DNA of 64,000 nucleotides from Baylisascaris procyonis (lineage: Eukaryota; Nematoda; Chromadorea; Rhabditida; Ascarididae). Numbering within the stretch: position 1 is the first letter of the stretch; every line of letters starts with the position of its first letter. Below the pieces are notes generated by a model, which was not told the origin of the DNA, searched no databases, and worked only from the letters and a program-made list of their open reading frames with translations. The translations under genes and the position numbers were made by a program. Where the stretch lies: NCBI GenBank assembly GCA_037389465.1, contig JAZARR010000069.1, positions 1,545,501 to 1,609,500 on the forward strand, given 5' to 3'. Of the stretch, positions 1 through 16,800 are shown piece after piece.

Positions 1-2073
1 GTGCTCGCTAAGAACCTTCGCTCTTATTTCGACTTCTTCTACAAAGGCTTTTGCTTGTTTCATAATTCCATATCCAGGCAAGCGAATCGACATGCTGCAT
101 GTAGTAGGGAAAAGAATAAGAGGTAAGGCACAGAAACAGGTAAAGCGAAACTTTTGTAAAGAGTTTGGATCCATCCACTTTCCGGTCACCCAGCACTTGA
201 AGTAGTTCTTGAAGGTTTTTTTTTCCACCGAACATTTCAATAACAACGAAAGAGGCAACTGGAGTTCACATATACGACATTAGGCCCTCCGTTCATCCCA
301 CCTGCTAACTCACTTTGTTTTGCTTTGCCAAGGAGGCATAACGAATATACAGTCAACTGAAAACGCATTCTGTGTGCAGATCTATTTATTTCGGCCCCTA
401 TGAAGCGAGCGTTCTGCTGAGATGCGCGTATAATTTTACAACTCATTGCGATGCTCTCAAAAGGTGTGACAACAATATTTCCGGACTAGCGTAGCCCAAA
501 TTACGCCATACGACAGATACGGCAGCTAAGTAGCAAAATGTTCACGCCGGATGTTTGAATGAGCGACTCCGAATTGAGGCTAGTGAACTTCTCCTATAAT
601 AATAACAATGGTATCGTTGCGAATAACGAGTATATCTTCGCCTAGTTAAACGACCTACTCGATTTCCATTGCATGAAGCTTCACTTTTTGAAGTACGCAG
701 CGATCTCGTTAGCTCTGCTGAAGTAACGCCAACTTAAAATCCGAATATTCAGGAAGATGTGTTTAATGAGCTGTTGATTGAAATGGCGTGGTGGAATCGC
801 ATCAGCGTCCAACGTTTAAAGGCGCTCTGAGAAGCTTTAATTTCTTATCAAAATGCTCATCTAATAGTTGTTTATATGAGATCGACATTCCTGATGAGGC
901 AATCAAATCTAAGAGATTTTTGAATATTGTACTCGGTCGATAAATTAGACCCCTCATGTACCACTTTTTTATACAGTGTTGCTTAGAAACTTTTCTGCAT
1001 AAAAGATCCGGAAGCTTTTCTAGACCGAATTCACGAAATCTGCATAATCCGCTTCTCTTCTTTTCTTCTTTCTGTTGTGCTTTGTTTTATTAACATCACT
1101 AGTCGGCGGAAGAAAACACGCTTTCAGTGCTCATCATATTAGAGGCACTTTAAAGTTCAAAAAATCCCATGACATTACTTTAAAAATAGAGTGTGATAAA
1201 TCGTATTTCATAGCAATAGATTGTTGCTCAAAAGAGTGAAAGAAAATTGCTCGTTACAAAAAACTCGGCTGCAATTGACCGTCTCAGTTTTGAGGGTGTT
1301 TTTCTTTAATAAATTGAAAAAAAAAAAATTGCATTTCTCGAATTCACTCTATCAATAGCGAATAGTTTCGAGAAACAAAAATTTTCTTCGCATAAAAATT
1401 GTTGAAATTTCAGCAACCTAGGCGGCAAAAACAAAAAAAAAAACATGATGAAGACTCACTATTCACTACGGTTAATTTATACAAAAATTAATTCAAAAAT
1501 TCGTTATTATTGTAGTGATTATTACTCCAGGAAAATGCACTCTTCCAATTGCAATGTTACGTTGCAATTAGGTTGCATTATCCAAACACGCCTACTTATT
1601 CAATCTTTGTATAGTTTATTGTTACGCTTACGTAAAGGTGTACTCAAGCATTGAGCAATCTCATTTTACTACAAGATACCATGCCATTTGTAATCGTAAA
1701 AGCAGCTGATGTTGATATTACATAAATGATCACTTGGTTCGACAACATTTTAAATCAAGTTTCTTTTTTATTCCATACAGTGATATATCACCTATGCAAT
1801 CATCTGAAGTACTGATGCTTATATCCACGCGCTTAGTCCATCGATGACAAAACTTTCATCAGTGGCATTTTCAAGCAAAAAGTAGCACATATACGTGAAC
1901 GTGGAAAGACTTACGTGACAACGCATTTCAACAAACAAACTCCTCCACATATATTAGGATAGCTCAAGCGCATATTGGATTTAAGTATAAGTTATAAATT
2001 ATTATTCTTCAAAGAGTGCGTCTCAAAAATACGGTACAGGTTAATTAGCCAAAACAATGTGAACAATCATCAC
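1..2073. other. Left-edge stretch: GPCR intron or 3' side, no certain gene
   Basis: The next GPCR exon (phase 0, TM4) should lie here or beyond the window, but I could not find it. On the minus strand a 31-codon frame opens with an ATG at 93, just after a tgcag, and stays open to the window edge. It reads MSIRLPGYGIMK and then a charged, helix-like stretch. It may be an exon of a different gene; it has no family signature that I know. Confidence 0.3.
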
Positions 2074-5000
2074 CTGCACAAAACAATCGGCACCGGCAAC
2101 CAAAGTGAAGTAAACGGAGCATGTTTGTGCAGTCATACCCGCCGGATAAACGAGTGGTGAAAGTGCGCCAAATAGCACTGATAAATGCAACGAATAACGA
2201 CGAATACTGTCGACGCAGAAGAGAAAAATCGCAGTGCATATAACGGCACTATCGCTACATCCGAGCGCACACAAATAAAGATTCGTCGAGGAGCGCATCT
2301 CTGAATTGTTTAATGAAAAAAAAAATTTAATTCTGTTCAAAAACTCTTCAGCCTCCACTTATGAGGTCAAAAAAGGAGGAAAATACACCCCAATAATCCG
2401 TCCTCTACCCAGTTCGAACCCCTCTCACCCAATGAAGATAATCCCATCGGTGTGCTAAGACAATTGCTTCTCGCGAAAGTGGCACTCAAACATCATAAAA
2501 TTCGATAATCAATTCAGTGCTATGAAGATGTTTTTATTAGTAGCACAACGCGCAGTAAGCATGCGGCTGTTTTCATTGCGCATATAGCACACGATGTGCT
2601 TAGTAGCCTAATGCAGCTTATTTCATTTACCTGCTGCTTCCTATCAGAAAAAGATTCGGAGTGATTGGAGCTTTTCACGATTGGTTTATGATTATCTAGA
2701 AGATTCACCTGATTAATCACTTCGTATATGCAACTTAAATTCTCTTTTTTTTTCTACTTCTTCAGCTGATTGTCTTATATACCTCTTGATGTCATTCGCT
2801 GTCACTCTTTTTTTTCGTTATTTCCTTCTCACTACACAAATTGCTGCGTTATTTTTATCAAAACTTGCGTATATCTCACTAGCAGCAAAATTTGACATCG
2901 AATGTTCTTCTGTAAAATGCATTGCGCTGTCAAGTGGGACCATCAATGTCAAAAAGGTTTTGGACGTTTAAAAAGTTCTATTTTTCTTGAGCATAAAAAA
3001 TCGCTGCAATTAAGTGAGTGAAAACAGGCGACCAACGAAACAAATATTCACAATATATCTGCAAAGGTATTCGTATTTTGCAATTGCATTTTGCATTGCT
3101 TAACAATGTCTTACATTATATTTCGCGTAGTTTGTTTTGCATTCATTTAAGAGAAGAGCTTCATTTGCCGTTAATCTCTCATTGAAAAGCCCTCATACGC
3201 TGGTTTGGTGTTGTGGCGCTCAATTTTATGGATCGTTAGAAATATAACGTTCTGCAGATGCCACTGCAGCGCACAAGCTAATAAACAAATCACTTGATTT
3301 GTGTAAACATATATTTTTGCCTCTCAGGTGGATGCACATTTTTTTATGCGTGTAACGGTTATGACTTACTCGGATGCACCGATAGATTACTATGTAGGGG
3401 AATAAGGGATGAGGGAAGAAAGAAGCAAACGGAAGTCCATATGCTATGCACGGTGCCTTCTTTAGAAAAATGCGCTTTTCTAAGGAAATGCGACTCGAAT
3501 GATCACGTAAAATTTTCGATATTAGTAGATGCTTTTACATTCCCTACTATAATACAAATCGAAAAGCGAGCATAAAATGCTCTATGAGAGCTTATTAAAA
3601 TAGAAATGGACTATGGACGTTTATAAATCTTAATGAAGCAATCATTTGAAGAATTAAGTTCCACATTCCTCGAAAACTAACAAAGAATGTGTTACAATAA
3701 CACATTTCTTTGTTATGCTTAACTCTGGCTATGAATGTTGATCTTTCCTTTGTAAGATATCGTTTTTATATAAATATTAACTCACTTTCTCATTGCACAA
3801 TTGCAACTTTTTCCATAGAATTTGTGTTCCTATTTGCGCCCCTCTCCGAGTAAATAAACAAGTAGAAGGCAGCTACACGAATACAGTTCTACAGTAAAAT
3901 CGCCCTTATCTGGAAGGATAACACAGGTTCAGGACGTATTGCGTCCTTTTCAGCGTATTTCTTTAGAATTTTATTTGCGGACGCTTTATCACGTTTCAGC
4001 AAGCAAAGTTATTTCAGTTATGTCGGGGACACGTTTTCAGAGAGCATAAAAATGTTTGAAAAATTAAAAGACATATTTTTGCAAAAATTTTGCGTTTCTA
4101 AATTGAAAACAATTCATTTCTCAATCAATCACTCATCACTGCCACTCTCAAATATGACAAAAATCGATGCATTGGGTCTTTTTAGCCGAATAATGGATGA
4201 TGAAACTTTTCAAATAGTCATTGTTTCTGGAATAGAATCATTAAGGCTATATCTCTTTGGAAGGTCATTGCTTACTCCACTTCTTTTTATGTTTACCGAT
4301 TATGTGAAAACCCATTCGAAACTAGACGAACATCAATTTCCTCTACGGGATAACATTCGCTCTCGCTTCTCATAAACTGTGAAACCAAAATATGCATATG
4401 CATATCTCATTGACAGAATTCGATCATTCATTTACCATCATAAGAACCTCTCATCTGTGAGGGGAAGGGGCGGGGGGGTGGGGATCTTTTGTGAACACAT
4501 AACTGCAGTCTTAGCAAATCGCTTCGTCTAATAAATAAGAAGCAGCTGTCAATAAGCAGGATAGTGTATCTTGTAATCCCTATGAAAGTATTGCCATTAG
4601 TAGAAGATGCCCTGCATCTAAACGGCTGTTCAAAGGGGCGTTCTCAGCTCATATTCTTTCGTGCTTAAGCGTGCTTAAAGTTTTCAAAAAAGAATTTTCC
4701 GTCGTAAAAGAGATGACATCGGAATATTTGTTTAATTTAAAAAACCGCGAAGCTAAGCTTTACAAACAGCTTTTCATCAGACCGATATCTTTTCATATGA
4801 GGAAAAAGAGAAGATTGCAGAAGTGATCCAAAGTATCGATTAACCGATCTATGACAATAGTTCCTTGCAGTGGAATTCGCATAAAAGATTCAAGGAATGG
4901 TATAAGGAATTTTTTAAAGAACTAATAAAAGTGAAATATTTCGAGAAGTGTTGTTGTTTGTTCGCATTGTTTGGAGATGAAAGTCAACTATTTGCATATC

Positions 5001-5963
5001 GATATGGAATGCTTTATGCAATATGCAATTTTCGACAAAGGTCGTTGCAATGCACGGAAGAGACGGCAGATCTCAGATGGGGTTGGCGTGTGAGCTCAAC
5101 GGCAAATGCGGCATTGATCTCTTGGGAACAAAAAAGTGCTGCTTTCAAACACTACGCCCGTGACCGATGCATTTGTGGTCAACGCACAAATTGTCCAACA
5201 AAAATTCTTTTCATTCTTTGTAGAGATAGATGACTTTTGAGAGTCAATCCACTTGCCTATTTGCTAATTAAACGTTGACATTTCATGACATTGCATCTCT
5301 CTTATAGGCATATTCAGTGGCAAGTTGATTAAGCGACTTGAAATGAAGCCACAAAAAATGTTTCCATTATCAAGCTTTGCTTATTTGCTTATGTTGAAAA
5401 AACTGTCAGCAACCATTTCAGCCTATTCAGTTGTCAATAACTGATTTAGAGGTAATCTTAAGAAAAGAATTCAGGTCCATATAGTTAATTTGTTCGAACT
5501 TTTTCGTGCATAAAAGTATTCAAAAATGTGCCTCGTGTATTTGCTGAAACTCTCACGATATCAAACACTGCTGCCTTAAAGTTCATTTACATAATGTTTG
5601 GCAGAATGAACGCTCGTTGCGAGGTATTTAACGCCTACAACACCTATAGTGGACATTGAATCGTTACTGGCACAGCAATTGCCACTTACCATGTCGACTG
5701 TAGATGAAAGCACTTATGCCGTTTCCAATAAGGCCACAAAAACCGATAAGAGGAAGCATGAAACCGATAAGGAAAAGATTGAATATATTGTAGGTTGAAT
5801 CCGAAGCGAACATTTGGCACATTCCGCAATGCGGAAGACAATTCGAGAAGTTGGGCCACGAGATGATGTGATAAGAGAAGAGCATTTGTACCTTAGCGAA
5901 CGTCTCGTTCGAATGGGGGCACATTGCCGGCAATACCGGCTCGGCCACCTCATATTCGTCCAT
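2074..5963 (-). CDS. FMRFamide-type neuropeptide GPCR, 5' part (exons 1-2)
   Basis: Rhodopsin-family receptor predicted to bind an amidated neuropeptide at the plasma membrane. Exon 1 is 5963-5690 and exon 2 is 2300-2074, with a 3.4 kb intron between them. The donor (CATG|gtaagt) and acceptor (caattcag|AG) keep the frame (phase 1). The 167 residues give an extracellular N-terminus with two sequons (N19-E-T, N38-F-S), TM1 with the GN signature (GLIGNG, N81), then MRSSTNLYL and TM2 with its Asp (LGCSD, D108), and TM3 with MTAQTCSVYF. The MRSS.N / AQT.S.Y pattern matches the FMRFamide receptor family. The end of TM3 reads ADCFVQ, so the DRY arginine is missing. The start is the ATG at 5963, 13 bases after a tttcag; a short upstream ATG frame overlaps it. 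Exon 2 ends in phase 0. TM4-TM7 were not found in 1-2073. The family is fairly sure; the exact ortholog is not known. Confidence 0.8.
2301..5689 (-). other. Intron 1 of the GPCR gene
   Basis: A 3.4 kb intron with canonical gt...ag borders between TM1 and TM2. It contains AT-rich sequence, a perfect 16-base palindrome built on TGCATATGCA near 4390, and a short G-run near 4461-4486. The plus-strand open frames at 4052-4375 and 4865-5233 show no recognisable domain, and I treat them as chance. Confidence 0.6.
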
Positions 5964-5978
5964 CACTCATCGGCCTGA
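5964..5978 (-). promoter_or_regulatory. Possible trans-splice acceptor before the GPCR start
   Basis: On the minus strand the sequence gtatttcag ends a few bases before the ATG of the receptor. Such a site directly in front of a start codon is typical of nematode spliced-leader addition, but it could also be the acceptor of a cis-spliced 5' UTR intron. An out-of-frame ATG (6 codons) lies between the site and the chosen start and overlaps it. Confidence 0.4.
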
Positions 5979-8900
5979 AATACGATTCCGCTTTTACGCT
6001 ATGCACCTAACAATTAAATCAATCATAAACGATTTCTTTTGTTTACTCTTAATGCAGATGTGAAGAGTGTGGCTACACCTCAACGTTCGATCTTAATCGT
6101 TGATATTTCAACGAAAATAGCAGTTCGTCGTTGTTCGACAGCAGGAAACAGCTTGTATAATTTTATCACCGACTTATCACCGTTCCGAAGCATCGCCGAT
6201 TTTAGCGCTCAAGTTCGAGCTCTAAAACAGATGCGTTTCCTTAAACACTTATTCCAATATCCTCCCCTTCCCTCGTTTTCAGTTTTAACTTCTCCGGAGT
6301 CCTGGTGAATTGCTGACGTTGAAGAGGAATGCTTAGTTTTCGCCTCGAGTGCCAATGGAGAAGACATGTTTACGGTAAGGCTGATTACATATATTAAAGG
6401 AGTGCTTGACAAAAAAACCGGATACACTACATACCAATGATTGCATTTTTTTGCTCATCGTGAGATAAGAATAGCAGTGCATTGTGAGAGAGGATATTTT
6501 CTTGTTCTTCTTAAACGCACATCAACGCATGAAGCAATATAAAATTGACGCATAAATTGCGCATTTCAATGCGCTTTTTTACAATAGAAAATGTCAGCTA
6601 TTAAAACGTATATGAAAATATTTGTGAGTGTACTGCTTTCGGGCAGCAAGTCAACAAAATTTGAGGGGAAAAATTGTGAAAACATTATTCGCTGATATGG
6701 ACCGTCGTTTGATGAATGACATAAAGGTATTTAGATATGAAAACGAATTTGACAAATTAAATTGAGAAAATGAAAAACTTTATTCTAAGACAAGTAAGAC
6801 AGAGGGAAAAAGTGAATTTATGCTTGAGGATTTGTGAAACCTGCCAATCCCACAGGTTGATACATCATCACGCACAATAGTCATACCAGGCTTCTTGACA
6901 TCATTTCCCACTTGCATGTTTCTTATACGATATTCTAAAGAAGACGATCTGTACGCAACAATGAAAGAGGCAAATACGAAGGATGATTGATGGTGGAAAG
7001 GAAATTGGCAAAGGAACAATAAGAGAGTGGGCGAAAATTGCACTTCGATGGATGCGCTCGATCATGCAGAGATTGCTATGTGGCCGCAGGGTCAACTGCT
7101 CGTTGGCTATTGGCTCACACCATTCAGAGATGTGTTTTTGTCGATCTTTCAACAAAATCAGATCCGAGAAAAGGCAAAATCTCGATGACAGAAATGACAA
7201 GTAAGAGGCGCTCATTTAAGCAGATAGCTATCCTTCACAAAGGGCAAAGCACATGGCAAAAGAAATGATGGTTTTTGTTGCTTTCTATATTGTATATTCT
7301 AATGAATATTTTATGCATTACTTACATCTTAGATGCAACTTGGTAAATATGTATATGTATCTTTGGAAAGAATTTCCACTAACGCATAAATAGTAAAACA
7401 TAACGTTATTTTAGAAATGTTGTTTTTTAATAATTTCCTCTCTCTCTTTTAAGAAAGTGAAACCAAATTCATGATTTCTTTCTTTTTTTTTTTTTGAAAA
7501 TTCCTCACGTTCTAATAAAAGATAAAAATTAAAAGCGCACCAAAAACTCGCTAAAATCTTTCCGATTGTTGTCTTACTGGAATAAATAAGGCTGTAATGG
7601 ATTATGCCATCCGGCTGTAATAACGCTGCAACTGATCGTGCCATCAGGCTTCGATAAACAGTCAAACCTGAGCAACTATGTCAATCGAACATTTTTCAAC
7701 GGTATATTTCACTTTTGACAAAAGAAACTCGCCTTCTGAGAAAAGCAAAGAGAATAGCCTTTCGATATTGAGAAACCCGCAAAATATCAATAAATTTTCA
7801 AAACTCATTCTACTATTCTATTTCTTACGAAGAGAAAAATAATTCGCTATGGAAAATTTCCTGAAATTGTAAGTATTTAATGCTTATGCGTTCGTTGCCT
7901 CATTTCCAATCAGTAAGAAATTTTTCATATAAACTTCACTCGTATGAGTGCAATTTAATCTTTTGAAATAGATGGGGCAATTAAGTAGTAGTATTTGATG
8001 GATTTGACTAAAGAATAACCACAAACGAATCAAGTATCGAAATTAGAAAGTGCACAGCCAATGCAAATAACACAAAAAATCAGGAAAAAAGGCACAGTTG
8101 AAAGGCACACAGCACACTGTAAAAAAAAAAAAAAAACAAAAACAAAAAAACTGGCCATCCTCGATGCGATGTCCTCAATGCTAACGAACTGCTATAGATG
8201 CGGAAATAAAGTATCAGAAAACAAATAAGACATCAGTTCGAGAGTGAATGAAGTTTTAATAGGAAGGGCAGCAGCAGCAAATGGGAGGAGCTTTGTGAGG
8301 CTGTGCACTCAAAAATGGCGAAAGCTCCCATCGAATTGCTAGCTAGCTACCTAGAAGAATCTAGGCGGTGTATTGCTACGATACGCATAAACGAATAAAC
8401 GAACGGATGCTGAAAAATTTGCAGTACAAATATAACACTCTCACTTAAAGTGAATTTATGATGAAATAGTCGCAAAGAAATAAGACCATAGCTAGCGAAA
8501 TCGATTCTATGCCTAACAGAAAGAAAATATTACAGTACTCATGCTTTATTGCTCATGCTTAAATATTCCCTTTATTTGCGGCATGAAATCACAGCCCTGA
8601 GCTAATAGATGCGCCGGAAAACGAATTTAAAAGCTGACATATTTTTAAGTGAAAGTGTTATTGCGTTGACGACGGTGTGCATTATTTAATGAATTGTGTC
8701 CACTGTCCACTAAGCATTGTGCCTTTATTGATTTCTTTTTGACAACAACTTTTGTTTTGTGATCACCTTATCTTCGATAAATCATGTCTAATTATCGATG
8801 AATTTTTTAGTGAAAATTAATCAACTACTGCGACAGCGATGATAGAAATATGCAGTTGCACAAACAAAAAATAAACGATAAATAAACAGCGAGAATGATG

Positions 8901-10067
8901 ATGTATATTTATACATGTATTTATTAATATATGGTGTCATATGCCCTAGTGAAAGTAAATATTACTGCGATACTTTAAAAAAAGCAAATTTTAGCTAACA
9001 GCATATTTAATAAATTAATAAATCTGTTTTAATTTGGAAAGTTAGTGCTCGCTAATGATACCTGAACGAGGAACTGTGCGTTAAAGAGAAAAAATAGACT
9101 TTATCTAGGTGTGGATTAATTTTAATAGATTAATGTTCTATGTGTAGACCAAGATGCAAATTAGAAGGAGAAATTTAATTAATAAATAATTAAAATAGCC
9201 TAGATTAGTTATTAAACCTGTTAATAAATATTGAAAAAATTAACCCCTAATACGAATATACACAAAAAAAAACTATAAAATACTATAAAATGTATAAAAC
9301 GAAATCAATGCGTGAAACATGGCGTTGCTGCTCAACAGTTACAACTCCGCACAGAATAAGCGAATATAGATCGATTACACGCTTTCAGAATCGTTCGAGA
9401 GCTAAATGTCAATTGTTTTGTTTTTTTTTCATAAACGTGGATTCTGATTCGATTGAATAGAATCGACATTTGAAAGTAACAAAAAGCCGTTTCTCATCCA
9501 CAGTGAAAGGATCGGATGTGAGTACTCCAATATTGTACCGTACCGTTTTTTAAAAATTAATTCCTACACTTTGGAAAGTAATTCAGATCATATAGCACTT
9601 ACTTATAAAATTTTTCATGAAAAAAGTGTTTTACTTACATTTCATTTCTTTTTCATCTGCATATAAAGGGATATTCGAAAATCAAGCGCTAAATTATAAA
9701 AATGTAATGTACGAATAAAAATTATTTGAAGCATTCAACAAATAGAACTAGTACATGACTAAGTCGGTATATACCTGAGAGAATGTTTATGAAATAAAGA
9801 GGTCACAGCAATAAGCGACAAGCTAATAAGCACTTTCACATGATAGCGATCAGGAGAAGAAAACTTTTTTCGAGAATGGGAGTGAGCGAAACGTATCGAA
9901 TTTCGACAAACAACACCCCAACAATGAAAATCCGATTATCCAGAATGCCTTCAAATTTAGCACTTTCTAGCACTAACCCAGACTTTTTCTCAATTGGCCT
10001 TTCTATGCCAATTTCATTTATAGCAACCACTCTCTAACAAGCATTTTCCCTTTGTAATTCCTGCAAA
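5979..10067. other. No gene recognised
   Basis: AT-rich sequence with homopolymer A and T runs and no convincing exon. It could hold the promoter of the GPCR gene, which starts at 5963 and is transcribed leftwards, but I see no specific element. Confidence 0.5.
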
Positions 10068-10109
10068 AGTATAGCTGAAGCAATGAATCAACATTGCTTC
10101 AGCTATACT
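10068..10109. repeat. Perfect 18-bp inverted repeat (hairpin)
   Basis: The left arm 10068-10085 (AGTATAGCTGAAGCAATG) is the exact reverse complement of the right arm 10092-10109. They are separated by a six-base loop, AATCAA. The stem is too short and too perfect for a usual animal microRNA precursor. A remnant of a small inverted-repeat element is another possibility. Confidence 0.9.
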
Positions 10110-10288
10110 ACGATACTTAGACGTCGGATGGTTTCATGGGGATATGAATGGGATGAAAGGGAGAAGGGATTGCATTGCTATAATCAACTACTATTCCATC
10201 TTACCCTTTGAAACCACACTCCATGTCTTCCCATCCTCTGAAAATGCCCAAAGTGCAGACTATTTTTTTCATAAACAACGCTCGCTGC

Positions 10289-13838
<3,550 letters not shown>

Positions 13839-16800
13839 CGGCTTCTGAATTTGTTCACGAAGGAAGTTAGCGTTCGGTGACAGCGCAAGTAGGAACCATC
13901 CGAAAAGTGCAGTCGCTGCACGAATCGCGCTCAACCAACGCCAAATCACCAGCGGATTCACTCCGAATTCCGCCTAAAAAATGGGTCATCAGCATATCAG
14001 CAATAATATATACAACGTTGAAAGGAATACCTGAAGTAATCACTTCACCGTTAATTGCACGTCAATTAATCGATTCAGAAATTCAACGGCGGGCAGTGAA
14101 ATTAAACTTTGATTAATATTTCAGTGAAAGCGAGCAATGAATCGGGCTTACTGAGGTGTAAATAATGCCTATGGATCATACTCGCAAACCGAAGTCTTAT
14201 GGTTGCAGTTTCGGGTATAATTCATTTTGTAAACTAGTGGGTTGAACTCACATAAAATATCTCCACTCAGGAATTGTCAATTTAAATGATTCTCTATTTA
14301 AATAATTCTTTACTGACGAAATTTCTGAGCAGTTTTGATTCAAAAAAAGAACAACTTTTATGAGACTTATAAACGCATATTCAATGAATTCACTTGACAT
14401 TGTAAGGTACTTCTATAATAATCATAAATTGTGTGTCAACAGCGCCCTCGTTTATACGCTCTCCGAAAATTCACATCACGCTTAACTATGTTATGATTCA
14501 TGCTCCATCAATGGCGCTTGCTTCAGCACAACAAATATATAAATTATTCAGAGGCAATGCAATAGCAATGATTCAATGTCCTGAAATTTTGAACTATTTT
14601 AGAGCGCTTGCAATTGCATAAGCAGCAATAAATGAATGAAACTACGTCTCGCATGCTCTCGTCGTTCCACGATAGGTTTGCCAATGGATTTGCATGGATA
14701 GTGCCTTTCCTAATGCCCTCATTGATAATCCTCTCCTCGCACACTGAAGACAGTGATTCGATTTGGGTTGCCAGGTGAGCGATTTTACTTCACAAAACTC
14801 CGTATATCCGCTTAATACGTGCCGGTTTTCTTACGGAGATCCAGTAATGATCGCAACAGAAAATTTTGAAAGGAAGACGGTGAGTAACTCTTTTTTTAAG
14901 AACTACAAATTTTTTCAAAGAAAATATATTCTCTCTGCTCACTTCGAGTCTTAGCTCGACTGGCCTGTACCATCGTACTTGCAATCGCTATTTCGAATGT
15001 TTTTTCTTTACTGGGGCAGAATGTGATGATACCTACAAGTAACATTTGCGAAGAGAACGGAAAAGAAGTGCTTTGTTTGGTAGAACGTCGAACACGTCGA
15101 TTTTTGGTACACGTCGAACGATTCACTTGATGCAAAGTATACGAAAAATCGCAGACGATGATTTGAGGAGCGCAAGCGTAATTTATTAAATTCGCGAAAT
15201 CTGCAGTGATATTATTTGAAGAATTCAGAGAGGCTATAAGCTATGAGATAGACCGCAGAAATTCAATTTGTTTCATATTGACGAAAGAGTGCTAAAAGCA
15301 CGAATATCACTGCGAAATTTGTAAATGCCTATATTTTGTGCATGAGTGGAAGCTGAAGAGGCAGAAGACGAAAAAATCTCTATATAAGAAAAGGAAGAAG
15401 AAGCGATTCTTGAAAGCAACGAAAGAGATATATTCGAGTCGACTTCTCACGTTTACAAAAGTTATAATTTAAGTTGGGTGAAAAAGTTTGCAAGACTTGA
15501 AGCATACGGCAAACTTTCATCACGACTAGTTGGCAGTAGTGAAGGCATTGAGATAGAGTGCTCACGACGCTCTATCTCAATGACTAGATATTTGCATTGC
15601 ATTCAGCAGATGGTTAAATGTGAGCAGTGATCGATTCAGTAACGAGTTATGGTCTCAAAAGATGCACATGTGCAACGCGTGACCAACTGCATTTCACAGT
15701 TTGAGGTTATAGACCTCTTCAGTCAGCTTGAAAACTGCTGCAATGTGGTCGCAAGCGTGGGATACAAAAGCGTTAAAAACCCATAAAACTCAACCAGATG
15801 TTAGTTAAGTAGACGTTCTAGCAGTCTCTTCGCAAACCATAAGCCACATATCAAAAAGACAAGTTTGTAAACAGAAGTGAGAAAATAAGTTGCACTATGT
15901 CCATGTTCCAAATATTCTAGTAATGCTGAATTGATTAAAAATGAAGGAGATCCGGTAAATGGTCAGGTAAAGGCATGGGAAATATAGGCATAACACTTGA
16001 GTTGAAAATACATACTAGGTTACAATGCACCATGCTGGGCGAGCTGTCGGTAGCTTTAATTATTCTGTTTGATTTCGTCATAGCTTCCAATATGGCTAGA
16101 AAAGCAATATATGAGGCCAAGCGTCATACCAAAACAAAAGAGAAATACCAAAGAGACAAAGTGGCGATTAGCTCACTCAATGCGCAACCAAATTTAGATA
16201 TGCGGTATAGGTTTTCGAATATCTTCTGACGAGTAAGTGAGGATTTCAATTTGTATTTGCTGTGTTGGTGAATGGAATGCGAGTGATAGCACCATTCGGT
16301 GGTGTCTATTTACGACCTGTCATCTGCTTGTTATTGACGACCAAGCAATTGATGAAGCGTAAATTGAAATACGTTCATATTCACGTCTATTGCCTTTTCC
16401 TTTCTATCAAATCTATGTTGGTGAGAAATTTTGTTGCGAAGAAATCAAATAGAAACACAACACCAAATGAAACAATAGATATCTCTTGATGATTAAACGA
16501 ATAAAGAGCGCGATATGCATTTTTTGCAAAACACTTCACCAGAAACGCCGGTTGCACGGACATTTTAAAAGAAACAATGAAAAAGTTTGGCATCTTGAGG
16601 TCTACGAAAGCATTTTCTTCTTAGCCTAATGTCGTCAGACTGTAGAACTAATTTGCATAAACAAATTTTTAAGGCACATCGAAGTATCTGTAGTTCATGA
16701 TTAAGCGACTGGATTGGCCAAAACAGTGAATACATCATTGTGCATTCCTTAATATTTCTCGAAAACGAATATTGTAATAGTATCACTGGTTGGCTCTTTC

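Noticed and set aside
2395..2440. GTTCGAACCCC resembling a tRNA B box
   Set aside because: No A box, anticodon arm or acceptor stem could be fitted upstream.
6780..7268. Overlapping open frames on both strands upstream of the GPCR
   Set aside because: No membrane segment, domain or consistent splice sites.
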